Assembly: GCF_963678225.1 (NCBI RefSeq)
Contig: NZ_OY782764.1
Coordinates: 705,001-769,000 of the forward strand
Direction: 5' to 3'
Source: an uncultured Cohaesibacter sp.
Lineage (GTDB): Bacteria > Pseudomonadota > Alphaproteobacteria > Rhizobiales > Cohaesibacteraceae
DNA length: 64,000 nucleotides
The stretch's first letter is position 1. The number at the start of each line of letters is the position of its first letter. Positions 57,238 through 64,000 of the stretch are shown piece after piece. A program made the position numbers and the translations under genes. A model generated the notes under the pieces. That model did no database searches. It was given only the letters and a program-made list of their open reading frames with translations, and was not told the DNA's origin.

Positions 57238-58827
57238 TTAGAAACCCGCAGCCTGCCCATCCTTGCGAGGATCGGACCCGGCAGCATAGCCCCCGTCAGG
57301 CAGCTTCTGGACCAGTTGTGCCCCGCCAAAGCCGAAGGCATTGTCGGGAGATTCAATCTGGATGCGATGGCCAAGATCCGTAAGCCCTTCAAGGAGCGCT
57401 TCAGGCATGGTCGGCTCGCACGCCACATCGAGATTCTCGATCATGCGCCAGCGCGGAGCATCGGCGGCGGTTTGCACATCCTGATCCCAAAGCTGGGTTC
57501 TGAGCAAGAGCTGCATATGGCCCTGTGCCTGAATTGGTCCACCCATCATGCCAAAGGCCATTAGCGGTGCCCCATTTTTCATGGCAAAGCCGGGGATGAT
57601 CGTATGGAACGGGCGCTTTTTCGGACCCACACAGTTGGGATGCCCCTCTTCAGTAACGAAACCAAAGCCGCGATTCTGAAGCGCAATCCCTGTTTCCGGC
57701 ACAACAACGCCTGAGCCAAAGCCCGCATAGTTGGACTGGATGAAGCTGACCATCATGCCGGACGCATCGGCAGTGTTGAGCAACACCGTGCCGCCGCGCT
57801 TGGGGGCACCATGGCCAAGATTCTGGGCCTGATCCATGCTGATCAGGGCGGCCCGCGCCTTCAGATAATCCGGATCGAGCAAGGCCGTTTCCGGCACTTC
57901 GGTCATGAAGCGACGGTCAGCCACAAAACGATGCAAATCGCTGTAAGCCAGCTTGATGGCTTCTAGCTGAAGATGCACAGCAGCCAGATCATCCGGACCA
58001 TGATCGCGAATGGACGTATTCTCAAGAATACCCAGCGCCATCAAGGCGGCGATCCCCTGCCCATTGGGCGGAATTTCATGCAATTCAACATCATCAAAGC
58101 TCTGGCTGATGGTGCCGCACCAGTCCGCCTCGTGCTCGGCCAGATCTTCCATTGCCATCGCGCCGCCATTGGCCTTGGCAAAGGCGACAATCTTCTCGGC
58201 AATCTCACCTTCATAAAAGGCCTTGCCATGGGTCTCGGCAATGGCCTTAAGGGTTTTGGCAGCCGCCTTGTTGATGAAGCGCTCGCCCGCCTTGGGCACG
58301 CGTCCACCGGGCATGAAATGATCCGCAAAACCGGGCTGGCTTTTCAGTGTTGCCGCACCACGCGCCCACAGTTCCCCTATGACAGGAGAGATAATAAAGC
58401 CTTCTTCCGCATAACGGATAGCAGGCGCCAGAACCTCGGCCAGATCGAGCTTACCGAAGCGAGCCGAAAGCTCCACCCAGGCACTGATCGCACCGGGAAC
58501 CGTCACGCTATCCCAACCATGCTGTGGCATGCCATTGGGAAAGCGCTCTGGAGTCCAGGCCGCAGGAGCCCGACCAGACGCATTGAGGCCATGCAGTTGC
58601 TTGCCATCCCAGAGGATGCAGAAGGCATCGGACCCAAGGCCGTTACCCGTGGGTTCAACAACCGTCAGGGTTGCCGCCGTGGCAATCGCCGCGTCAACAG
58701 CGTTGCCCCCCTTTTGCAGGATCGCCAGACCTGCCTGCGTGGCAAGAGGCTGCGATGTTGCGACGACATTGTCGGCAAGAACCGGTGAGCGGCGGGATGA
58801 ATAAATGGGATCATGACGCAGCAGCAT
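57238..58827 (-). CDS. Gamma-glutamyltransferase-family enzyme
   Basis: Ntn-hydrolase of 529 residues. The precursor part (about 14-346) has the GGT start VVATSQPLATQAGLAILQKGGNAVDAAIATA and NGLGSDAF; self-cleavage would expose Thr347 in RGGTVLLNTADASG, and SNYAGFGSGVVVPETGIALQNRG is the small-subunit substrate region. It has no signal peptide, unlike classic periplasmic GGT, so it is probably cytoplasmic. It overlaps tctA by 17 bases, placing it in the tct operon, and it may process the imported compound. Cephalosporin-acylase-like or other amidase activity is possible. Confidence 0.85.
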   Translation of the reverse strand: MLLRHDPIYSSRRSPVLADNVVATSQPLATQAGLAILQKGGNAVDAAIATAATLTVVEPTGNGLGSDAFCILWDGKQLHGLNASGRAPAAWTPERFPNGMPQHGWDSVTVPGAISAWVELSARFGKLDLAEVLAPAIRYAEEGFIISPVIGELWARGAATLKSQPGFADHFMPGGRVPKAGERFINKAAAKTLKAIAETHGKAFYEGEIAEKIVAFAKANGGAMAMEDLAEHEADWCGTISQSFDDVELHEIPPNGQGIAALMALGILENTSIRDHGPDDLAAVHLQLEAIKLAYSDLHRFVADRRFMTEVPETALLDPDYLKARAALISMDQAQNLGHGAPKRGGTVLLNTADASGMMVSFIQSNYAGFGSGVVVPETGIALQNRGFGFVTEEGHPNCVGPKKRPFHTIIPGFAMKNGAPLMAFGMMGGPIQAQGHMQLLLRTQLWDQDVQTAADAPRWRMIENLDVACEPTMPEALLEGLTDLGHRIQIESPDNAFGFGGAQLVQKLPDGGYAAGSDPRKDGQAAGF

Positions 58828-60328
58828 CGAAGAGCCTTTCTTCTGTCTTGCGTTTCTTCATATGTCCTCTGATGGCCCAGACAATCGAAACGACCGCAGC
58901 GATCAAGAACAAAAGACTGATTGGACGGGTGAAAAACAGGGTTGGATCCTCGTTGGTCATCAAGGCCCTGCGCAGATTTGTTTCCGCAATCGGGCCCAGA
59001 ATGACGCCCAGAACCAAGGGGGCGAGGGAATAGCCCAGCGCCCGCAGGGCATAGCCGAAGACGCCAATACAGCCCAACAGATACAAATCAGACACCCGGT
59101 TGTTAAGCGCAAATGCGCCAACCACACAACAAATCATCACAACAGGCACGATGATCCATTTGGGCACTTCCGCCACACGCAGAAAGAGGCGCATGGACAA
59201 GGTGGCAACGATCAACATGATGAAGGACGCAACAGCCATGGCGATGAACATGCCATAGACCAGATCCGAGTGATCCATGATGAGGCGCGGGCCAACGGAA
59301 ATACCATGCACCATCAAGGATGCCATCAGGATGGCATCAACGGCCGAGCCGGGAATACCAAGCCCGATCATGGGGATAAGACCGCCACCAGCAGTGGCAG
59401 AGTTGCCGGCCTCCGAGGCAACAATGCCGTCCGGCGTGCCTGTACCGAAAGCATCAGGGTTTTTGGACGACCGTTTGGCCTGATCATAGGCCACAAGGTT
59501 GGCGATGGAGCCACCCGCTCCGGGAAGAGCGCCAATAAGCACGCCGATGATCGAAGACCGAATAAGGTTGACTGGACGAGTCAGAACCTCACGCATGACT
59601 TTCCATGTCTGGAAATCAATAGCGCCAGTGACCAGCTTGCTGCCCGACCGCACACTTTTGGAGTCTTCCACTTCAGAAGCGAGCTGGGAGATGGCATAGA
59701 TACCAATCAGCACGACGAGAAATGGCAGGCCTGTCTCAAGGGTTTCCAGACCGAAATCAAAGCGCGAACGCCCCAAGATCGGATCACTGCCAACCGTGGA
59801 CATGGCAAGACCGATCAGCCCGGCAATCAAGCCGCGAATAACAGATTCGCCCACAAGGCTGGCAACGATAGTCAGAGCAAAGACAATGAGGGAAAAATAT
59901 TCCCAAGGGCCCAGCTTGACAGCAATCATGGCCAGAGGAGGCGCGGCAACGATCAACACGATGGTGGAGATGACCGTGCCGAAAAAGGAAGCCCAGACCC
60001 CCATAGAAAGCGCGCGGCCCGCTTCACCGCCACGAGCCATGGGAAAGGCATCAAAGGTGGTAGCGACCGATGAGGGCGTGCCGGGAATACCTAGCAGGGC
60101 TGCCGAAATGAGACCACCTGTATAGCCCCCGACATAAACCGATAACATCACCGCAATGCCCTGAAGGGGCTCCATGGTGAAGGTGAGCGGCAATGTCAGC
60201 ACGATGGCCATGGTGACCGTGAAACCGGGAATGGCTGCAGCGACAATACCGGCGATGGACCCGGCGATCATGTAGGCAAGCGTCGTAATTGTAAAAATCT
60301 GCGAGGCGCCAATCAGGAAACTATCCAT
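58811..60328 (-). CDS. tctA: Tripartite tricarboxylate transporter large permease TctA
   Basis: Membrane protein of 505 residues with many helices. It has the TctA motifs AAAIPGFTVTMAIVLTLP, LISAALLGIPGTPSSVAT, IGALPGAGGSIANLVAYDQ and LIPMIGLGIPGSAVDAI, the duplicated Gly-Pro loops of the family. ATG 60328 is one base after the tctB stop; the frame is open to 60373. It forms the sodium- or proton-coupled channel with TctB and receives ligand from TctC. The substrate is an unknown carboxylate. Confidence 0.93.
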   Translation of the reverse strand: MDSFLIGASQIFTITTLAYMIAGSIAGIVAAAIPGFTVTMAIVLTLPLTFTMEPLQGIAVMLSVYVGGYTGGLISAALLGIPGTPSSVATTFDAFPMARGGEAGRALSMGVWASFFGTVISTIVLIVAAPPLAMIAVKLGPWEYFSLIVFALTIVASLVGESVIRGLIAGLIGLAMSTVGSDPILGRSRFDFGLETLETGLPFLVVLIGIYAISQLASEVEDSKSVRSGSKLVTGAIDFQTWKVMREVLTRPVNLIRSSIIGVLIGALPGAGGSIANLVAYDQAKRSSKNPDAFGTGTPDGIVASEAGNSATAGGGLIPMIGLGIPGSAVDAILMASLMVHGISVGPRLIMDHSDLVYGMFIAMAVASFIMLIVATLSMRLFLRVAEVPKWIIVPVVMICCVVGAFALNNRVSDLYLLGCIGVFGYALRALGYSLAPLVLGVILGPIAETNLRRALMTNEDPTLFFTRPISLLFLIAAVVSIVWAIRGHMKKRKTEERLFDAAAS

Positions 60329-60329
60329 A

Positions 60330-60845
60330 TCAGAACACTCCCTTTGGCAGGAAAACTGTAAAGACGTCGGCAAACAACATGTTCAAGCCATAGGAAAAGA
60401 CCACCGCGACAATCGCGGCAACAAGAATTGTAGTAAGCGAGCGCGGCAGCAGAGCCATTTGCAGGCCAAAGAGAAAAATCAGGCTGGCAAGGCTGAATCC
60501 AAGCCATGGCATGGCGACCAGATACACCCCAAGAGCAGCAAGACAAACAAACACCAGATAGCATTTGCGCACCCAGAGAATGGCCTGATTAAAAAGCTGC
60601 CCATAGGCTCGAGCCGGAATTTTGGGGACGGTTAGCACAATCGCGATCGTACAGATGAGGAAGATTCCGGCAAAGACAAATTGCGGAAACGCCCCTGCTC
60701 CCAGCTTCTCGAAACGAGAGGTCGGAATATCCCCTGCAGCAAAGAACATCCCGGCAGCAACAAGAAGAAACAGGATGTAACTCAAGAGGCGGGCGATCTC
60801 GCCCACCTCCAGAGACAGTTCTTCGTCAAGATCTGACTGGCTCAC
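60330..60845 (-). CDS. tctB: Tripartite tricarboxylate transporter small permease TctB
   Basis: Small membrane subunit of 171 residues with four predicted hydrophobic segments (about 17-35, 48-70, 93-120 and 125-165). Sequence conservation in this family is low, so the call rests on size, topology and position between tctC and tctA. It overlaps the tctC stop by four bases (ATGA) and meets tctA after one base. Confidence 0.88.
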   Translation of the reverse strand: MSQSDLDEELSLEVGEIARLLSYILFLLVAAGMFFAAGDIPTSRFEKLGAGAFPQFVFAGIFLICTIAIVLTVPKIPARAYGQLFNQAILWVRKCYLVFVCLAALGVYLVAMPWLGFSLASLIFLFGLQMALLPRSLTTILVAAIVAVVFSYGLNMLFADVFTVFLPKGVF

Positions 60846-61789
60846 GGTGCGAGAACCTCTGCCAGACTGGTGACGGTTTTATCCAGCTTGCCAAGATATT
60901 CGGTATAGGCAGTCTGGCCGCGGAAATCGACTTCCGCACCGGCATTGTTGGTCTGGGTCACATAGGTCTCGTCTTCGGACAGAGCCTTAAGAGCTGCTTC
61001 CAGTCCGTCGCGGGCTTCCTGCGGAGCACCTTTTGGCATCACGATGCCGCGGGTTACACTCAGCTCGATGTCGGCGCCCAGTTCCTTGAAGGTTGGCACA
61101 TCCGGCTCGGCCTTGACCCGATTGGCGGAGCCGACTGCGAGGAATGTCAGATCGCCATTGTCGACAAACTGCTTGGAGGAGCTGATGTCGCCGATGGCAG
61201 CATCAAGGTTGGCGCCAACCAGTGCGCGGATGCGCTGACCGGTGCCTTCATAGCCCACATAAGAAAATTTGAGACCGAAAGCCTGCTCGATCATGGCAGC
61301 ATGCAGATGCGGTACACCGCCCAGCGTCACACCCATGGTGATTTCACCCGGATGCTCCTTGGCATAGGCGAGGAATTCTTCAAAGGTCTGGTAAGGCGCC
61401 TTGCCATTGACAACCAGATATTGCGGCGAAGAGGTCATCAGGGCGATAGGCTCGAAATCATTCCATTTGAGTTCCGTCAGACCGATCTGGGACGCAACCA
61501 GCAGGCCTTCATGAACCTGAGAAATGGTGTAGCCATCGGCTGCACGGCGTGAAGCTTCGCGCAAGCCGACTGTTCCGCCCACACCTGGCATGTTGATGAT
61601 TGGCATCTCTGCGCCGAGAAACGGCTCGATATTGTTGGCGATGAGGCGCATCAGGGTATCAGACCCGCCACCCGGAGACCATGGAACGATAAATTCAACC
61701 GGACGCTCCGGATAATCAGCAGCAACAACCGGCGAGGCGAAAAGAGAAACAGCGGTAAAAAGGCCCACAAGGCCTGAGCGTAAATTCAT
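60842..61789 (-). CDS. tctC: Tripartite tricarboxylate transporter binding protein TctC
   Basis: Periplasmic solute-binding protein of 315 residues. The signal peptide (1-23, ending PVVAADY) leads into YPERPVEFIVPWSPGGGSDTLMR, the classic Bug/TctC start, followed by VGGTVGLREASR and GEITMGVTLGGVPHLHAAMIEQ. These loops bind a carboxylate through main-chain groups and ordered water. ATG at 61789 (GGGAG upstream) is right; the frame is open to 62056 but that part overlaps the divergent LysR gene. Confidence 0.93.
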   Translation of the reverse strand: MNLRSGLVGLFTAVSLFASPVVAADYPERPVEFIVPWSPGGGSDTLMRLIANNIEPFLGAEMPIINMPGVGGTVGLREASRRAADGYTISQVHEGLLVASQIGLTELKWNDFEPIALMTSSPQYLVVNGKAPYQTFEEFLAYAKEHPGEITMGVTLGGVPHLHAAMIEQAFGLKFSYVGYEGTGQRIRALVGANLDAAIGDISSSKQFVDNGDLTFLAVGSANRVKAEPDVPTFKELGADIELSVTRGIVMPKGAPQEARDGLEAALKALSEDETYVTQTNNAGAEVDFRGQTAYTEYLGKLDKTVTSLAEVLAP

Positions 61790-61816
61790 GGAGACTACTC
61801 CCAATGGAAAATTTAT

Positions 61817-61921
61817 AACGGAAATCCGTTTTTGTTTGTGATTGCGCAACAACGTTAACACAAGAAACACCCCACCAAAGCGCATAATTCTTGCTATTAA
61901 AATAAGATATGCTAACGTTAG
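61817..61921. promoter_or_regulatory. Palindromes in the tctC-lysR divergent promoter region
   Basis: Two inverted repeats stand out: AACGGA-AA-TCCGTT (61817-61830), 28 bases upstream of tctC, and the perfect 10-base CTAACGTTAG (61912-61921) just before the lysR start. A related AACGTT lies at 61851-61856. This is a typical place for a LysR regulator to bind and control both genes. Confidence 0.45.
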
Positions 61922-61924
61922 ACG

Positions 61925-62800
61925 ATGGACACCCGACAGCTCGAAACCCTTTTGGCCGTGGTACAGCATGGTGGCTTCGCTGCGGCAGCACAGGCCATCA
62001 ACCTGACAGCCTCCGCCGTCAGCCAGCAAATTGCAGCGCTTGAAAGCGAGCTGCAAACAGACCTGTTCGATCGTTCCCGTCGACCACCCGTATTAACCGT
62101 AAAGGGCGGTGAAATGGTGCGCTCTGCCCGTACGATCCTGCAAATCGTCAACGAAACCAAAGCATCGGTAAGTGGTTCTAAGGTCAGGGGAACACTTGCT
62201 TTTGGCACCTTGAGAACGGCGGCCAATTCCTATGTACCGCAAACGCTGGCGGCGATGCGGACGACTTATCCGGATTTGAATTTTCGCCTTCGGATCGGCA
62301 TGTCTGAACAGTTGATGAGCGAGGTGGCATCGGGCCAGCTGGACGCCGCTCTTGTTGCTGATCAGGTGACCGTTCCAAGCGGCCTCAACTGGACGGAAGT
62401 GCTCAGCGAGCCCTTGATGATTCTCGTACCGGCAGGCACCAAAGAGCTCCCGTTTGAGGAACTCGTGCGCTCGATTCCCTACATCAGATATCGCATTCAT
62501 GTGCCGCTCGCGCGTCAAATTGACACAGAAATGGCCCGTCTGGGGGCCGAGCCACGCCGGGTATTCTCTGTGAATACCATGCCAGCCATCGTCGGCTGTG
62601 TCGAAGCAGGGCTGGGATTCTCCGTCGTTCCTGAGGTCGCCATGCATGGCATGAAGACATCGGAACTGGGGGCATTCCCATTTGGCAATCCCCCCATCTA
62701 TCGCAAACTGGGCGTTGTGCGTCGCCCAACGTCCAGTCGCTCAGCAGTGCTTGATAGTCTGACGGAAGCCCTTTCAAGCTACCGCACATCAAAAAGCTAG
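61925..62800 (+). CDS. LysR-family (ArgP-like) regulator
   Basis: Regulator of 291 residues. The N-terminal helix-turn-helix (DTRQLETLLAVVQHGGFAAAA, then LTASAVSQQIAALESEL) and effector domain (LRIGMSEQLMSEVASGQLDAAL, VGCVEAGLGFSVVPE) are standard. The start AVVQHGGFAAAAQAINLTASAVSQ resembles ArgP/IciA in this segment. It is divergent from tctC, so it probably activates the tct-ggt operon in response to its substrate. It ends two bases from the M20 gene on the other strand. Confidence 0.9.
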   Translation: MDTRQLETLLAVVQHGGFAAAAQAINLTASAVSQQIAALESELQTDLFDRSRRPPVLTVKGGEMVRSARTILQIVNETKASVSGSKVRGTLAFGTLRTAANSYVPQTLAAMRTTYPDLNFRLRIGMSEQLMSEVASGQLDAALVADQVTVPSGLNWTEVLSEPLMILVPAGTKELPFEELVRSIPYIRYRIHVPLARQIDTEMARLGAEPRRVFSVNTMPAIVGCVEAGLGFSVVPEVAMHGMKTSELGAFPFGNPPIYRKLGVVRRPTSSRSAVLDSLTEALSSYRTSKS

Positions 62801-62801
62801 A

Positions 62802-64000
62802 CTAGGCTTTCTTGCTCTCCAGCATCAGCGAGATGATGGCCTCGCTCAACACTTTTACAGCGGTTGGGATGCAGGCTTCGTCAAGGTCGAAATCGCTGCG
62901 ATGAAGCATCGTGTTGAGCTCCTTGTGCTGTGATCCGATACGCAGATGCGCGGCTGGCTTGCGGCTGGAATATTCAGCAAAATCTTCACTACCCATGGAT
63001 CCTTGCGGCAGCTCGACCACCTTGTCCGAACCAAGTGCATCCCGGGCAACGCCGACCACATGAGCAAGAATATCCGGCGTATTGACCACAGGCGGCACGC
63101 CTTGCAGAAATTTGACCTCCGCTTCCATGTCATATTGCAGCGCAATGCCTTCCACGATGCGCCCGATGGCGTCTTTCACGGTTTGGCGCACATCTTCAGA
63201 CTGCGTGCGCACAGCACCTTCCAGCGTAACTTCATCAGGAATCTGGTTCCGGGCAGAGCCGCCATGGATTGAGCCCACAGTTACGACAGCTGCGCTGAGC
63301 GGCGCCACTTCGCGGCTGACAATGCTCTGCAGCCCGGACACCATAGCACCGGCAGCCACAATCGGATCTTTTGCCATATGCGGATGCGCACCATGGCCGG
63401 ATTTGCCCTTGATGACGATGTCAAAAGGATCAGAAGAAGCAAAAGCCGTCACCGGATGCCAGCCAATGGTGCCAGCGGGCAACGGCGGCCAGTTGTGATA
63501 GCCGAGCATGATATCCGGATCGCAATAGTCAAACAGGCCATCTGCAAGCATCGCCCTTGCGCCACCCAGACCTTCTTCCGCGGGCTGGAACACGAACATG
63601 GCCTTGCCCGGCAGATCTTCAATCTGGGAGAGAACCCGCACAACACCCAGAATGATCGCGGTATGGGCGTCATGACCACAGGCATGCATCTTGCCCGCAA
63701 TCTTGGACTTATACTCCGGATTGCCCGTCTCATTTATAGGCAGGGCATCGAAATCTGCCCGCAGCGCAATGCAAGGACCATCACCGCCGTCAATCGTCGC
63801 ACAGACACCGGTTTTGCCAAAACCGCCTTTCCAGGAGACACCAATCTTGTCCAACTCATGCTGGATCATGCCGGAGGTTTCCACTTCTTCAAAGCCCAGC
63901 TCCGGATTTTCATGCATCCATCTACGGATGGCGATCAGATCCGGCGTAATCTGGCTTGTGAGCTGTTCAATCTGTGTGCTGATTTCGGCAGGGCAAGTCA
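62802..64000 (-). CDS. M20-family amidohydrolase (partial, start outside the window)
   Basis: Dimetal peptidase/amidohydrolase of the HipO/AbgB/ILR1 group. Seen are HENPELGFEEVETS, ALRADFDALPINE, KMHACGHDAHTAIILG (metal-binding Cys and His), VFQPAEEGLGGARAM and GSEDFAEYS. The first ATG in the window is at 63917, but the frame stays open upstream to the edge and encodes a normal family N-terminus (QLTSQITPDLIAIRRWMHENP), so the true start lies beyond 64000. It probably removes the acyl group from an N-acyl amino acid; with the ggt-like gene nearby it may act on peptides or amides. Confidence 0.9.
   Translation of the reverse strand, partial: TCPAEISTQIEQLTSQITPDLIAIRRWMHENPELGFEEVETSGMIQHELDKIGVSWKGGFGKTGVCATIDGGDGPCIALRADFDALPINETGNPEYKSKIAGKMHACGHDAHTAIILGVVRVLSQIEDLPGKAMFVFQPAEEGLGGARAMLADGLFDYCDPDIMLGYHNWPPLPAGTIGWHPVTAFASSDPFDIVIKGKSGHGAHPHMAKDPIVAAGAMVSGLQSIVSREVAPLSAAVVTVGSIHGGSARNQIPDEVTLEGAVRTQSEDVRQTVKDAIGRIVEGIALQYDMEAEVKFLQGVPPVVNTPDILAHVVGVARDALGSDKVVELPQGSMGSEDFAEYSSRKPAAHLRIGSQHKELNTMLHRSDFDLDEACIPTAVKVLSEAIISLMLESKKA

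Noticed and set aside
58862-60073. Plus-strand frame (403 codons) opposite tctA
   Set aside because: It is very rich in Asp, Gly, Asn and His, the usual composition opposite a membrane-protein gene, and is fully antisense.

Overview
The window looks like chromosomal DNA of a free-living, probably marine alphaproteobacterium of the Hyphomicrobiales/Rhodobacterales type. The evidence is the set of families present: a YtfQRT-YjfF sugar ABC system, a glutathione-dependent formaldehyde operon (frmRAB order), TRAP and TTT solute-binding transporters, a PrsDE-like type I secretion system with RTX proteins, betaine-lipid genes (btaAB), and a divergent oxyR/katG pair. A Cohaesibacter- or Stappia-like organism would fit, but that is a guess made without any database search. 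No rRNA, tRNA, insertion sequence, prophage or CRISPR array was seen. Genes are tightly packed and many neighbours overlap by ATGA.

Layout. (1) 391-3662: katG and oxyR, divergent, for peroxide defence. (2) 3737-9049: ytfQ-ytfR-ytfT-yjfF-gntR, a galactofuranose-type sugar ABC operon with its own GntR regulator. (3) 9326-16158: single genes (2H phosphoesterase-like, YjbQ, a CX5R phosphatase, a secreted coiled-coil protein) followed by two phosphate transporters, Pit-type and NptA-type. (4) 16249-18767: frmR-frmA-fghA with a clear FrmR operator. (5) 19020-26918: one seven-gene sugar operon (binding protein, ATPase, two permeases, LacI repressor, TIM-barrel isomerase, Gfo/Idh oxidoreductase), headed by a promoter whose spacer is a perfect LacI-type operator. 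(6) 27159-29256: an eight-cysteine Fe-S protein and an aldo/keto reductase. (7) 29366-40018: a long hexonate operon, gntR-dctPQM-dgoD-dgoA-dgoK-gnd-gntK-edd, which joins galactonate uptake and breakdown to gluconate phosphorylation, the Entner-Doudoroff dehydratase and 6-phosphogluconate dehydrogenase. (8) 40487-50174: a type I secretion locus with an ABC/HlyD exporter flanked by two large RTX proteins, one of which combines a beta-propeller-like array, a von Willebrand A domain and RTX repeats. (9) 50556-52440: btaB and btaA for the betaine lipid DGTS. (10) 52694-55996: marR-emrB-emrA multidrug efflux. (11) 56108-64000: a BASS-family transporter, a tctC-tctB-tctA-ggt operon with a divergent LysR regulator, and an M20 amidohydrolase cut by the window edge.

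Most of the window is about catching scarce organic solutes (sugars, sugar acids, carboxylates, phosphate) through high-affinity binding-protein transporters, each paired with a local regulator and the first catabolic enzymes. The most unusual content is the secreted propeller-VWA-RTX protein and its companion, the unidentified substrate of the LacI-controlled operon, and the coupling of a gamma-glutamyltransferase-like enzyme to a tripartite carboxylate transporter.
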